A DNA stretch of 64,000 nt, taken from positions 1 through 64,000 of the forward strand of contig JANQLO010000014.1 in assembly GCA_028280505.1 (NCBI GenBank). The letters run 5' to 3'. Shown one piece after another: positions 43,309 through 52,317 of this stretch. The position numbers and the translations under genes were made by a program. The DNA is from Chromatiales bacterium. Lineage in GTDB: Bacteria; Pseudomonadota; Gammaproteobacteria; Chromatiales; Chromatiaceae. The notes under the pieces were generated by a model that did no database searches, was not told the origin of the DNA, and worked only from the letters and a program-made list of their open reading frames with translations. Within the stretch, counting starts at the first letter, position 1, and the number at the start of each line of letters is the position of its first letter.

Positions 43309-46300
43309 GTTTCTTTCGCTCGCTGCTGCACAACCATGTGCTCGCCAACCTGACCTTCGTGTTGGTGCTCGTGGTCGGCGGCCTGTCTTATCTGTCGCTG
43401 CCGCGGCAGCAGGATCCGACAATCAATTTCAATTGGATTGTCATTACCACGGTATTGCCCGGCGCATCCGCGCAAGACGTCGAACAAAAGGTCACGGATC
43501 CACTCGAGGACGCACTCCGTAAAATCCAGGACATCAACTTCGTGTCCTCGAACAGCCGGACCTCGGTCTCCAGCATTCTGGTACGTTTCCAGGACATCGA
43601 TCAGCGCACCTTCGACAAGCACGTTGCCGATCTTCGGCGCGAAATCCAAAACGAAGAAGAAGAGTTGCCCGAGGCCGCGGAAGACCCGCAGATCCTCGAA
43701 ATCACCAGCGCCAACGGCTTCGCCAGCGCAACCATTGCCGTCATCGGCGAGGGTATGGACGAAAACCTGCGGCATCAGGCACACAATGTGCGCAAGGCGC
43801 TGGAACGGATACGCGGTGTGGATAGAGTCGATGCCATCGGCCTACCGGAACCCGAACTACAGGTACGTTTTGATCCGGCAGTGCTGGAAAATCTGCGCCT
43901 GACCCCGGGACAAATCGCCGATACGGTTTCAGCCTTTTTTCAGGATATCGCCGCCGGCGATCTGCGTATGGGCGATGAGAATTGGCTGGTGCGCCTGATC
44001 GGTTCGGACGCCAACCCGGGACAGCTCGCATCGCGCACCGTGGTCGGCTCGGACAGTGAAATCCTGCTCAGCGATGTCGCCCGAGTCGAACGCGCGCGCA
44101 CCGAACCGGAGCAACTCACGACCTTCGAAGACAAACCCGCCGTTATGCTCGCGGTGTTCAAACAGGCCGATACCAACACCATCGAATTGGTCGACCGTCT
44201 CAACGCCTATCTGGTCGAGCGCAACACGCTGAGTGACAAAACCGGGGTCGAACTGATTTTGGTCGACGACCAGACGGTCGCGACCAAAGAAGCGATCGGG
44301 CTGATGCAGAACAATGCCCTGATCGGTCTGTTTCTGGTATTGGGTGTGGCCTGGCTGTTTCTCGGCTCGCGCATCGCGCTACTCACCGCAATCGGCATCC
44401 CCTTCATCCTGGCCGGCACCTTCTGGGTACTCGCCGGGGTCGGCGAAACACTGAACGTCATGGTGCTACTCGGGGTAGTCATCGTTCTCGGTATGCTGGT
44501 CGACGACGCCGTCGTCGTGGTCGAGGGCGTGTACCATCGGCTGCGTCATGGCGCCGACACCCTAAACGCGGTGGTCGATGCACTACGCGAGGTCGCCGCA
44601 CCGGTCACCGCGGCGGTGCTGACGACGATTGCGGCATTCGCACCACTGATACTGCTGCCGGGCATTCTCGGCGACTTCATGCGCGTAGTCCCCATGGTGG
44701 TCGTAATCGCCCTGGCGCTCTCGCTTGTCGAGGCCTTCTGGATGCTGCCGGCACACGTCGTCGCCCTCGGCGTGAATTTTCAGCGCCGCTCGCGTACCCA
44801 AATCCTGCGCGAACGCCTGACCCATTGGATTCAGATTCGCTACGTTCGCATCCTGGTGCGTGCGTTACGCTATCGCTGGACAACATTGACCCTGGTCGCG
44901 CTGTTGTTCCTCAGCGCGATCGGCACCATCGGTGCCGGTCTCGTGCGCAACGATTTCTTCGCCGCCGACACCATCCGCCTGTATTACATCAATGTCGAGA
45001 TGCCGCCGGAAACCCCGTTACCGGTCACCCTGGCAAAGGTGCAGGAAATCGAAAAGGTCGCCCGCGCACGCATCGAGCCCGGCGAGGCACGCGCGATCCT
45101 GAGTTATGCCGGCAACATGTTCACCCAAACCGAGCAACGGCTGGGTGATCATCTCGGCCAGGTGATGATCGGGCTCAATCCCAAACGGCCGGAGCTACGT
45201 ACGGTCGAAGACATGATGGACGACATGCGTGCCGAAGTGCTCGCAGTACCCGGTCCGGTACAGACGTCCTTCCTACGCCTGACCGGCGGCCCGCCGACCG
45301 AGAAACCCGTCAGCGTCAAGGTGCGCGGCGACGACTACGACGAAATCACCGACGCGGCCAATGCGCTCAAGGCGCTGATGCGCGATATCGAGGGACTGAT
45401 CGACATCGAGGACGATGCCGACAAAGGGCGCTCGGAACTGGTACTCGAATTCGACACCGATGCCGTGAACCGCGCCGGCCTCGACCCGGCCGAGGTCGGC
45501 CGTACGCTTTTGTTAATGGTCGACGGGCTGGTGGTCACCGACATGCGCGACGCCGGCGAAAAGCTCGAGATCCGGGTGCAGGCAGCCGAAGCCGCCTACC
45601 AGGATATCGCCGATGTACTCGAATTCCGCCTACCGGTCGCCAGCGGCGGCAGCATTGCCTTGGCCGACCTGGCCCAAGTCACCCGTCGTCAAAGTCTGGG
45701 CAACATTCGCCACTACAATTTCCGTCGCACCGTGACGGTCGAGGCCGATATCGAGGCCGAGGTGACTGACACCCTCACCGCGAACGCGCGCATCATCGAG
45801 GGTTGGAAGGCGCTGCAACCCCGATATCCGTCAATCGATCTGGATTTCTCCGGCGAGTTGGACGACATCAAGGAGAGCCTGGATTCGATAGTGATCCTGT
45901 TCGTGTTCGGCGTCGGTGTGATGTACGCCATCCTGGGGACGCAGTTCCGCAGTTACTATCAGCCGTTCATGATCCTATCGACCGTGCTGATGGCATTCAC
46001 CGGCGTCACCTTCGGCCTGCTGTTATCCGGCAATCCTTTGAGCCTATATACCCTTTACGGCATAGTCGCACTCGCCGGCATCGCCGTGAACGCCGCCATT
46101 GTATTGATCTCGGCGGGGAACCAGCGCTTGGCCGCCGGCATGAGTGTGCTGCATGCGACCATCTATGCCGCGCGGCGCCGTGTCATCCCCATTCTCATCA
46201 CCTCGCTGACCACGATCGCCGGCCTGTTTTCCCTCGCGACCGGACTCGGCGGCAAGTCGTTGATATGGGGTCCGGTCGCCACTGCCATCGTCTGGGGACT

Positions 46301-46415
46301 GGCGTTCTCAACCATACTGACCCTGGTCGTCGTACCCCTGCTCTACCGTCTGTTCATGACACGCAGCCATTTGGTCAGGCAAGCACCGGCAACCTCCACC
46401 GATTCGGAAACCTGA
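43305..46415 (+). CDS. RND efflux pump, inner-membrane permease
   Basis: 1036-aa RND transporter with 12 transmembrane helices and two large periplasmic loops. Starts with GTG at 43305, overlapping the adaptor stop as GTGA. N-terminus FFRSLLHNHVLANLTFVLVL and LPRQQDPTINFNWIVITTVL are typical; VIVLGMLVDDAVVVVEGVYH holds the paired Asp of the proton relay in TM4; PILITSLTTIAGLFSLATGL is in the C-terminal half. Closest to the group of AcrB-like pumps with unknown substrates. No outer-membrane factor gene is adjacent, so a shared TolC is likely. Confidence 0.9.
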   Translation: MSFFRSLLHNHVLANLTFVLVLVVGGLSYLSLPRQQDPTINFNWIVITTVLPGASAQDVEQKVTDPLEDALRKIQDINFVSSNSRTSVSSILVRFQDIDQRTFDKHVADLRREIQNEEEELPEAAEDPQILEITSANGFASATIAVIGEGMDENLRHQAHNVRKALERIRGVDRVDAIGLPEPELQVRFDPAVLENLRLTPGQIADTVSAFFQDIAAGDLRMGDENWLVRLIGSDANPGQLASRTVVGSDSEILLSDVARVERARTEPEQLTTFEDKPAVMLAVFKQADTNTIELVDRLNAYLVERNTLSDKTGVELILVDDQTVATKEAIGLMQNNALIGLFLVLGVAWLFLGSRIALLTAIGIPFILAGTFWVLAGVGETLNVMVLLGVVIVLGMLVDDAVVVVEGVYHRLRHGADTLNAVVDALREVAAPVTAAVLTTIAAFAPLILLPGILGDFMRVVPMVVVIALALSLVEAFWMLPAHVVALGVNFQRRSRTQILRERLTHWIQIRYVRILVRALRYRWTTLTLVALLFLSAIGTIGAGLVRNDFFAADTIRLYYINVEMPPETPLPVTLAKVQEIEKVARARIEPGEARAILSYAGNMFTQTEQRLGDHLGQVMIGLNPKRPELRTVEDMMDDMRAEVLAVPGPVQTSFLRLTGGPPTEKPVSVKVRGDDYDEITDAANALKALMRDIEGLIDIEDDADKGRSELVLEFDTDAVNRAGLDPAEVGRTLLLMVDGLVVTDMRDAGEKLEIRVQAAEAAYQDIADVLEFRLPVASGGSIALADLAQVTRRQSLGNIRHYNFRRTVTVEADIEAEVTDTLTANARIIEGWKALQPRYPSIDLDFSGELDDIKESLDSIVILFVFGVGVMYAILGTQFRSYYQPFMILSTVLMAFTGVTFGLLLSGNPLSLYTLYGIVALAGIAVNAAIVLISAGNQRLAAGMSVLHATIYAARRRVIPILITSLTTIAGLFSLATGLGGKSLIWGPVATAIVWGLAFSTILTLVVVPLLYRLFMTRSHLVRQAPATSTDSET

Positions 46416-46420
46416 GTTCG

Positions 46421-46439
46421 GCCCGTCACACCGACGGGC
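46421..46439 (+). terminator. hairpin after RND operon
   Basis: GCCCGTC at 46421-46427 pairs with GACGGGC at 46433-46439 with a 5-base loop, six bases after the permease stop. There is no T tract. Confidence 0.5.
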
Positions 46440-46549
46440 GCCTTACCGCGGTCTATGCTTAGCTGACGAGGGCACCGCAACCGGTGGCCTGAAAAGTCTC
46501 GTGCCGACACGCGGTCCAATAAAAATAGCCAAAGCCAAAACCCGAGCCC

Positions 46550-48097
46550 ATGCAGAACATGACAGACAGATTCGGCAGCTTCCTGATCACCAGCCTGGAG
46601 CTGTTTGCCGCCGCCGTGGTGCTGGTAATCGGTTCCATCGTATTGTGGTCGATCGTCGCCTACATCCTCGACGTAACCCAGACCCGGCATGCGATACGCC
46701 GCAACTACCCGGTGATCGGCCGCTTTCGTTATTTCTTCGAGCACCTGGGCGAGTTCTTTCGCCAGTACTTCTTCGCCATGGATCGCGAGGAGCTGCCGTT
46801 CAACCGTGCCCAGCGTTCCTGGGTGTATCGCGCGGCCAAGGATCTCAACAACACCGTCGCCTTCGGTTCGACCCGCGACCTGCGTAAATCCGGTACCGTG
46901 GTTTTCGTCAACTGCGCCTTTCCGACACTCGGCGAGGACGCGGTACCGCCACGCCCGGTGACCGTCGGCCCGGGCTGTCGCACGCCCTACACCACCGCAT
47001 CGCTGTTCAATATCTCGGGCATGAGCTACGGCGCCATCTCACGACCCGCCGTGTTGGCACTGTCCAACGGCGCAAACAAGGCCGGCTGCTGGCTGAACAC
47101 CGGTGAGGGCGGTTTGTCGCCATATCATCTCGAAGGCGGTTGCGACATCGTGTTCCAGATCGGTACCGCGAAGAACGGCGTGCGCGACGTCGAAGGCAAT
47201 CTGAACGACGACAAGCTGCGCGAGATCGCCGCCCACCCGCAGGTCAAGATGTTCGAAATCAAGATGAGCCAAGGGGCCAAACCGGGCAAAGGCGGCATGT
47301 TGCCGGGTGCCAAGGTCGACGAAGAGATCGCGCGCATTCGCGGCATCCAGGTCGGCGAAAACGCTTTCAGCCCGAACCGGCATCCGGATATCCGCAACAA
47401 CGGCGATCTGCTCGATATGATTGCGCGTATCCGCGAGGTCACCGGCAAGCCGGTCGGGTTTAAAACCGTTGTCGGCTCGCCGGCAATGCTGGACGAACTG
47501 TTTCAGGAAATTCTTCGTCGAGGTGCCGATGCCGCACCCGATTTCATCACCGTCGACGGCGCCGAGGGCGGCACCGGCGCGGCGCCGATGCCGCTGATCG
47601 ACGCGGTCGGTCTGCCGCTGCGCGAAAGTCTGCCCATTCTGGTCGACAAGCTCACCGAGTACGGTCTGCGCGAACGCACCAAGGTGATCGCCTCGGGCAA
47701 ACTGATCAATCCGGAAGACATCGCCTGGGCATTGTGTCTGGGTGCCGACTTCATCACCAGCGCACGCGGTTTCATGTTCGCACTCGGCTGCATCCAGGCC
47801 CTGCAATGCAATAAAAACACCTGCCCGACCGGCATCACCACGCACGACGTGAAGCTGCAACGCGGCCTGCATCCGCCGGACAAGGCCGAGCGCGTCGCCG
47901 CCTATGTGCGTAACATGGTCAAAGAGGTCGGCATCATTGCGCATGCCTGCGGTGTCCGCTCGCCGAGCGAATTGAACCGCTATCACGCCAGAGTCGTGCA
48001 GGACAACGGCCTCTCGATCTCTCTCGCAGAGCTACACCCCACACCTCGAGCAAATACTCAGCTCGCCGAGATCCACACACCACAACGGGCACCATGA
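46550..48097 (+). CDS. membrane-anchored FMN-binding glutamate synthase-like protein
   Basis: 515 aa. An N-terminal helix (LFAAAVVLVIGSIVLWSIVA) anchors a glutamate synthase FMN/Fe-S (GltB_2-like) domain. Motifs include FNISGMSYGAISRPAVLALS, GCWLNTGEGGLSPYHLEGGC, the phosphate-binding FITVDGAEGGTGAAPMPLID and CNKNTCPTGITTHD, whose Cys residues fit the 3Fe-4S site. The Gln amidotransferase and GXGXG domains of GltB are absent, so it is not a complete GOGAT; a membrane oxidoreductase role is possible. Followed by a CPA1 antiporter gene, 40 bases downstream. Confidence 0.85.
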   Translation: MQNMTDRFGSFLITSLELFAAAVVLVIGSIVLWSIVAYILDVTQTRHAIRRNYPVIGRFRYFFEHLGEFFRQYFFAMDREELPFNRAQRSWVYRAAKDLNNTVAFGSTRDLRKSGTVVFVNCAFPTLGEDAVPPRPVTVGPGCRTPYTTASLFNISGMSYGAISRPAVLALSNGANKAGCWLNTGEGGLSPYHLEGGCDIVFQIGTAKNGVRDVEGNLNDDKLREIAAHPQVKMFEIKMSQGAKPGKGGMLPGAKVDEEIARIRGIQVGENAFSPNRHPDIRNNGDLLDMIARIREVTGKPVGFKTVVGSPAMLDELFQEILRRGADAAPDFITVDGAEGGTGAAPMPLIDAVGLPLRESLPILVDKLTEYGLRERTKVIASGKLINPEDIAWALCLGADFITSARGFMFALGCIQALQCNKNTCPTGITTHDVKLQRGLHPPDKAERVAAYVRNMVKEVGIIAHACGVRSPSELNRYHARVVQDNGLSISLAELHPTPRANTQLAEIHTPQRAP

Positions 48098-48137
48098 CCG
48101 ATGTGTCGCAGAAAGGCAGAACTGTCATGACCTGGAC

Positions 48138-49376
48138 ATGCAGATAACCCAGATCATCATGATGCTGGCCGGCATGCTGATGCTGGCATTGATGCTGCGG
48201 CCCTTCGCCGAACGTCACCGCTTGCCTTTCGCGGCGGTACTGGTTCTCACCGGTTTTCTGGGTTCCGAACTCTTACTGTGGTTCGGTATCGACACCGGCA
48301 TCCGGCACGACTCCTTTCGCGATCTGATCTTTTATGTGTTTCTACCGCTGCTGGTGTTCGAGGCGGCATTCAAGATCGATGCCCTGTTGCTCAAACGCAA
48401 CCTGCTCGCGATTCTGCTACTGTCGATCCCGGTGCTGCTGTTATCGATCAGTATTACCGCGGTACTGGTGTACTACGGCATCGGACATGCAACGGGCTTT
48501 CCCTGGATTGCGGCCTTTCTGACCGGCGCGGTATTGGCGGCTACGGACTCGTCACCGATCACGGTGCGTTTTCCCCGCCTTGGGATCCCTCGTCGGCTGC
48601 GCGTCCTCATGGAAGGGGAAGACCTGTTCAACGACGCCACGGCCATCGTGACCTTCGGTATCTTCCTGTACATCGCGCTCAATCCCAACGAACAAATCAC
48701 CTTCGGTGATGCAATGCTGTCGTTTCTGATCGTGTTTTTTGGCGGTATCTTTATCGGCCTGCTGATCGGGCTGGTCTTCTTGTTGTTTTCGCGCCTGTTC
48801 GACGATCCCATCCAGCGTGCACTGGTATCGATCATTTCGGCCTACACCAGTTTTCTGGTCGCCAACGAACTGCTGGAGGTATCCGGCGTGATGGCCGTGC
48901 TGATCACGGGACTGATCATGGGTCGGGTGATCCACAGCGATTTTCAAGACGAACGCGGCAGCTTCGTCGACAACTTCTGGGCCTTCAACGTCTATGTCGC
49001 TTCGGCGCTGATGTTTCTGCTGATGGGCGTCACGATAACGGTCGTCATGTTCGAGGAACGCTGGCTGGCCATGCTCATCGGTATCGCCGCGATTCTGATC
49101 TCACGCGCCGCGGCCATATTCGGCGCGGCACCCTTGATCAACCGCGTACCCGGCGTGGAGCCCTTACCCATGGACTATCGTCGGGCCCTGTTTACCGGCA
49201 GCCTACGCGGCGCCGTCGTACTCGCACTCTGTCTGTCGCTACCGGTCGAACTGTCGTACTGGTGGACCATTCAATCGATCGCTTTCGGTGTCGTGATTTT
49301 CAGCCTGTTCATACAAGCCCCCCTGTTCGAGCCGGCGCTAAGGCGCAGCAGCCTGATGGGCAAGGAGCCGGTCTAA
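48138..49376 (+). CDS. CPA1-type Na+/H+ antiporter
   Basis: 412-aa inner-membrane protein with about 12 helices, CPA1/NhaP-type cation:proton antiporter. Typical are PLLVFEAAFKIDALLLKRNL, LTGAVLAATDSSPITVRF with the cation-binding region, and RVLMEGEDLFNDATAIVTFG (the family ESLLNDATA signature, here GEDLFNDATA). It probably expels Na+ or K+. It is the second antiporter of the window besides NhaA. Same strand as the FMN protein, 40 bases apart. Confidence 0.88.
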   Translation: MQITQIIMMLAGMLMLALMLRPFAERHRLPFAAVLVLTGFLGSELLLWFGIDTGIRHDSFRDLIFYVFLPLLVFEAAFKIDALLLKRNLLAILLLSIPVLLLSISITAVLVYYGIGHATGFPWIAAFLTGAVLAATDSSPITVRFPRLGIPRRLRVLMEGEDLFNDATAIVTFGIFLYIALNPNEQITFGDAMLSFLIVFFGGIFIGLLIGLVFLLFSRLFDDPIQRALVSIISAYTSFLVANELLEVSGVMAVLITGLIMGRVIHSDFQDERGSFVDNFWAFNVYVASALMFLLMGVTITVVMFEERWLAMLIGIAAILISRAAAIFGAAPLINRVPGVEPLPMDYRRALFTGSLRGAVVLALCLSLPVELSYWWTIQSIAFGVVIFSLFIQAPLFEPALRRSSLMGKEPV

Positions 49377-49447
49377 ACCCTCCCCCATTGGTACTGCTAG
49401 AATCCGATCAGATATCGGAATCACCTCAATAAGAAAGGAATCTCGCA

Positions 49448-49669
49448 ATGGACCGGCAAGCCAATCAACCGGAGGAAATCCCGCTCGCGGGTTTTCTCGA
49501 CGAACTCGCGAACATTCACCGCAACATCGACGACCGGGCAATCGCCTTCGCGCTCGGCGCCGGTGCCTCGGTCTCATCGGGCGTATCGAGCGGCACCCAA
49601 CCGGTCAAGCAATGGCTGGAACTTCTTCGTAACCGTCGCGCCACCAACAAACCGGATCTGAACGTCTGA
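49448..49669 (+). CDS. short protein with SIR2-like N-terminal motif
   Basis: 73 aa. AAGAAAGGAA stands about eight bases before the ATG. Residues 30-55 read AIAFALGAGASVSSGVSSGT then QPVKQWLELL, the GAGAS-SG glycine motif of the SIR2-like (NADase) fold with the usual following helix. A functional SIR2 domain is about 200-250 aa, so only the first strand-loop-helix is here. It is either a remnant of a longer SIR2-type gene, such as an anti-phage one, or an independent small protein. The following 140 bases hold no obvious continuation in any frame. Confidence 0.55.
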   Translation: MDRQANQPEEIPLAGFLDELANIHRNIDDRAIAFALGAGASVSSGVSSGTQPVKQWLELLRNRRATNKPDLNV

Positions 49670-49810
49670 TCACGCGGCATCTTCGCCCTGATTATTCCGC
49701 ACCGATCAAAAACATCGGACAACCGATACCCGGTGTGTCGAAGGCGGACTGGATACCGCCGATCAGAACCTGATCCGACGATAACGGTGACTTCAGCGCT
49801 ACACGGCGGC

Positions 49811-50062
49811 CTAGTGCTTGACCGCCGCTTTGAGTGATCGATAGAGTTCGACACCCTTGCGCCGTTGCGCCTTGAGCACTTGGATTTTCTGTCGCAGACG
49901 CTGGCGGGCATGTTTACCCTCGGTGCGTTTCAAACGGCTTTCCAGATCTTTTTGTTTGTCCTTAAGCGCCTTGATTGTCTTGCATAGCTTCTTTGTCGGC
50001 GTTTCCTCCGGCCCCTTGCTTATCAACTTCTGAAACTTGTCGATCAGTTTCGTCGTCTTCAT
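49811..50062 (-). CDS. small basic coiled-coil protein
   Basis: 83 aa, almost entirely charged helix: Lys/Arg/Glu/Gln-rich with heptad-like hydrophobic spacing (TIKALKDKQKDLESRLKRTE, RLRQKIQVLKAQRRKGVELY). Its ATG overlaps the stop of the Na/Pi cotransporter gene by four bases, so the two are coupled and may work together. No family recognised. Confidence 0.65.
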   Translation of the reverse strand: MKTTKLIDKFQKLISKGPEETPTKKLCKTIKALKDKQKDLESRLKRTEGKHARQRLRQKIQVLKAQRRKGVELYRSLKAAVKH

Positions 50063-51900
50063 TGCGATCGATCCTCGTGCATAACATCCAAGTTGCCACT
50101 GTGCATTTCATCGACCATTGCCTGGACTTCTTCAGGCGTCAATGAAAGATCCGGCGCATGTTCGTCGGCTTCGATCGACGCCGCCATGAGCCCTTCCGCC
50201 ATGCTGAGCAGATGCGCCATGATTTCGTTGGCATACATGCTGTCGTTCATCAGCGACGTGGCCATCTGCGCCGTGACCGAACCGTCTCGAATCAGAGAAT
50301 CGACAACCTGATGGGCGAATCGATGGCTGTCCGCAAGATGCACCTTAATCTCGTCAAGCGACAGCATTGCTACGGCATCGTGTTCGTCTTGGCGCAATAC
50401 GGACAAATCACCGAGCAGCTCACCGATACGAATACGTAATCGATTGTACTCCTTACGAATAAACAAATTGGGCGAACGAGAATAGCGAAGCAGATTTTTG
50501 CGCAAATGTTTGGCCGCCTTGATCGCCGCGACAATGTCGAGGTTCGCCTGCCAAAGGCCTTGCAGTTTGTTGGCCTGTTCCTCCGGCATTTTGGCGGATA
50601 CCGCCCGGGTGAAGAACAGCATATCGGCGCTATAGATATCCTTGATCATGCGCTCGTATTGCTGATCGATGTCGATCTCGATGACGTCGCTGCGGTCATG
50701 GAGCAACTCGTGCAAATCTCTACCAGCGGTGATATCGGCACGTTTCAAATTGACGCCATGGGCAATGATGGTGAAGGCATTATCGAACAGGTGGTGGGTT
50801 TCGCGTCGCAATGCGGTCAATGCAACATCGGGGAACTCCAGGGAAACCTCGCTGAGATAACGTGCACTATCGTGCGTCAAACGTTCGCCTTTGAGTGTTT
50901 GCGTCAATACGCGCGCCATCGGTGTGATCAGCGGAGTAAACACCAAAACACCGACGCCGTTGAACAAAGTGTGAAAGACCGCGAGTTTGAGTGTGAAATC
51001 GTCGGGCCGGATTCCGATTGAAGCGCTGACTGCGTCGACTGCCATCACAAAGGGCTCGATGAATGCCAGGGCGATCAGTCCCGTGCCGATGTTGAAGGCC
51101 AGGTGTGCACCGGCCAGACGCTTGCCGTCGACCGGCGCACCAACCGCGCCGAGCACGGCGGTAATGGTCGTGCCGACATTGGCGCCGATCGCCAGGGCCA
51201 AAGCGTTCTCATAGGTGATTTGCCCGGCGCCCAGCGCAGTGATAATCAACAACAGGGTGGCATGGCTGGACTGCATGATGACTGTCGCCACTGCGCCGAA
51301 CAAGGTGTAAAGCAGCAAACCTGCAACACCGCCCACGGCGTATTTTGTGAGGTCGAGTTGATCGGAAAAGCCGGCAAAGCCTTCCTTCATGAAATGGATG
51401 CCGAGAAACAAAAAACCGAGACCGACCAATATCCAACCGGCACCTTTGATGCCACGACGCTTTTGAAACAACAACAGCACACCGAATACCAATAACGGCA
51501 TCGCATAGGCCGAGATGTTCACCTTGAGACCAAAACCGGCAACGATCCAGGCACCGGTGGTCGTGCCGAGATTGGCACCGAATATCACGCCGATACCGGC
51601 GGCGAGTCCGATCAGGCCGGCGCTGAGAAAGCTGATGGTGATAACCGAGACCAGCGACGACGACTGCATCAACGCGGTCGTCAGCATGCCGAAGCTCAGA
51701 CTCTTCCAGGTACGATCGGTCGTGCTACGCAGCAGGCGTTCGAGACCACCGCCGGAGAAGGCTTTGAAGCCCTCCTCCATGCACAACATGCCGAACAGAA
51801 ACACCGCGATACCGGCAGCGATATCCTTGAAAGTCGGGCTTACCCAAAAGCCGTAAGCCAATACGAGGGCGATCACGGGGAGTATCAGGCGTCTCAGCAT
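50059..51900 (-). CDS. Na+/phosphate cotransporter with PhoU-like domain
   Basis: 613 aa of the NptA/PNaS family. The membrane part holds the two QSS repeats (TALMQSSSLVSVITISFLSA and ATVIMQSSHATLLLIITALG) that bind phosphate and Na+. From about residue 340 the C-terminus is helical, PhoU-like (LRRETHHLFDNAFTIIAHGV). Imports or exports phosphate at the inner membrane. Lies in a segment with PPK2 and PtsP, which together point to phosphate management. Confidence 0.88.
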   Translation of the reverse strand: MLRRLILPVIALVLAYGFWVSPTFKDIAAGIAVFLFGMLCMEEGFKAFSGGGLERLLRSTTDRTWKSLSFGMLTTALMQSSSLVSVITISFLSAGLIGLAAGIGVIFGANLGTTTGAWIVAGFGLKVNISAYAMPLLVFGVLLLFQKRRGIKGAGWILVGLGFLFLGIHFMKEGFAGFSDQLDLTKYAVGGVAGLLLYTLFGAVATVIMQSSHATLLLIITALGAGQITYENALALAIGANVGTTITAVLGAVGAPVDGKRLAGAHLAFNIGTGLIALAFIEPFVMAVDAVSASIGIRPDDFTLKLAVFHTLFNGVGVLVFTPLITPMARVLTQTLKGERLTHDSARYLSEVSLEFPDVALTALRRETHHLFDNAFTIIAHGVNLKRADITAGRDLHELLHDRSDVIEIDIDQQYERMIKDIYSADMLFFTRAVSAKMPEEQANKLQGLWQANLDIVAAIKAAKHLRKNLLRYSRSPNLFIRKEYNRLRIRIGELLGDLSVLRQDEHDAVAMLSLDEIKVHLADSHRFAHQVVDSLIRDGSVTAQMATSLMNDSMYANEIMAHLLSMAEGLMAASIEADEHAPDLSLTPEEVQAMVDEMHSGNLDVMHEDRSQ

Positions 51901-52056
51901 GGGAGCGGACGCCGTCGGATCGAAGCGAAGCCAAGAAATATCAGTGTAACCACACTGTCATAATAGATCAGCCACCGTGCTTCGCTATGCCGTGACCGGT
52001 GCTTGAATCGGTTGACAGGAGACGACGATCAGCATCGCCTCCTGCCGGGTAAACGC

Positions 52057-52284
52057 TTAGTCGTCGTAACGCTCCGCGTGTACGCGCAATCGCTTGGACA
52101 AATCGGAAACCTCGTCGGCCGCACGCTCCATTTCTTCGAAAACCGCCGTACTGATCGCAGCCTCGACCAACATCGCCAGTTCGTTGCGATGGGCCTCGGA
52201 AATCTGCGACCTCACATCGTCTTCGAGCAGATCGAAAAACGCTTCACTGACTTTTACCGCGTGTTTTTCGTAATGTTCGCTCAT
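52057..52284 (-). CDS. small acidic helical protein
   Basis: 75 aa, predicted all-helical and acidic (VKVSEAFFDLLEDDVRSQIS, ELAMLVEAAISTAVFEEMER). A GAGAGA precedes the ATG. It follows PPK2 on the same strand by 33 bases and may be co-transcribed. Function unknown; no family name. Confidence 0.6.
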   Translation of the reverse strand: MSEHYEKHAVKVSEAFFDLLEDDVRSQISEAHRNELAMLVEAAISTAVFEEMERAADEVSDLSKRLRVHAERYDD

Positions 52285-52317
52285 AGTCTCTCTCTACTGA
52301 TGGTTGCCGGTATGCGA

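Noticed and set aside
47039..47986. 315-codon open frame on the minus strand
   Set aside because: Antisense of the FMN protein gene; no start signal or motif.
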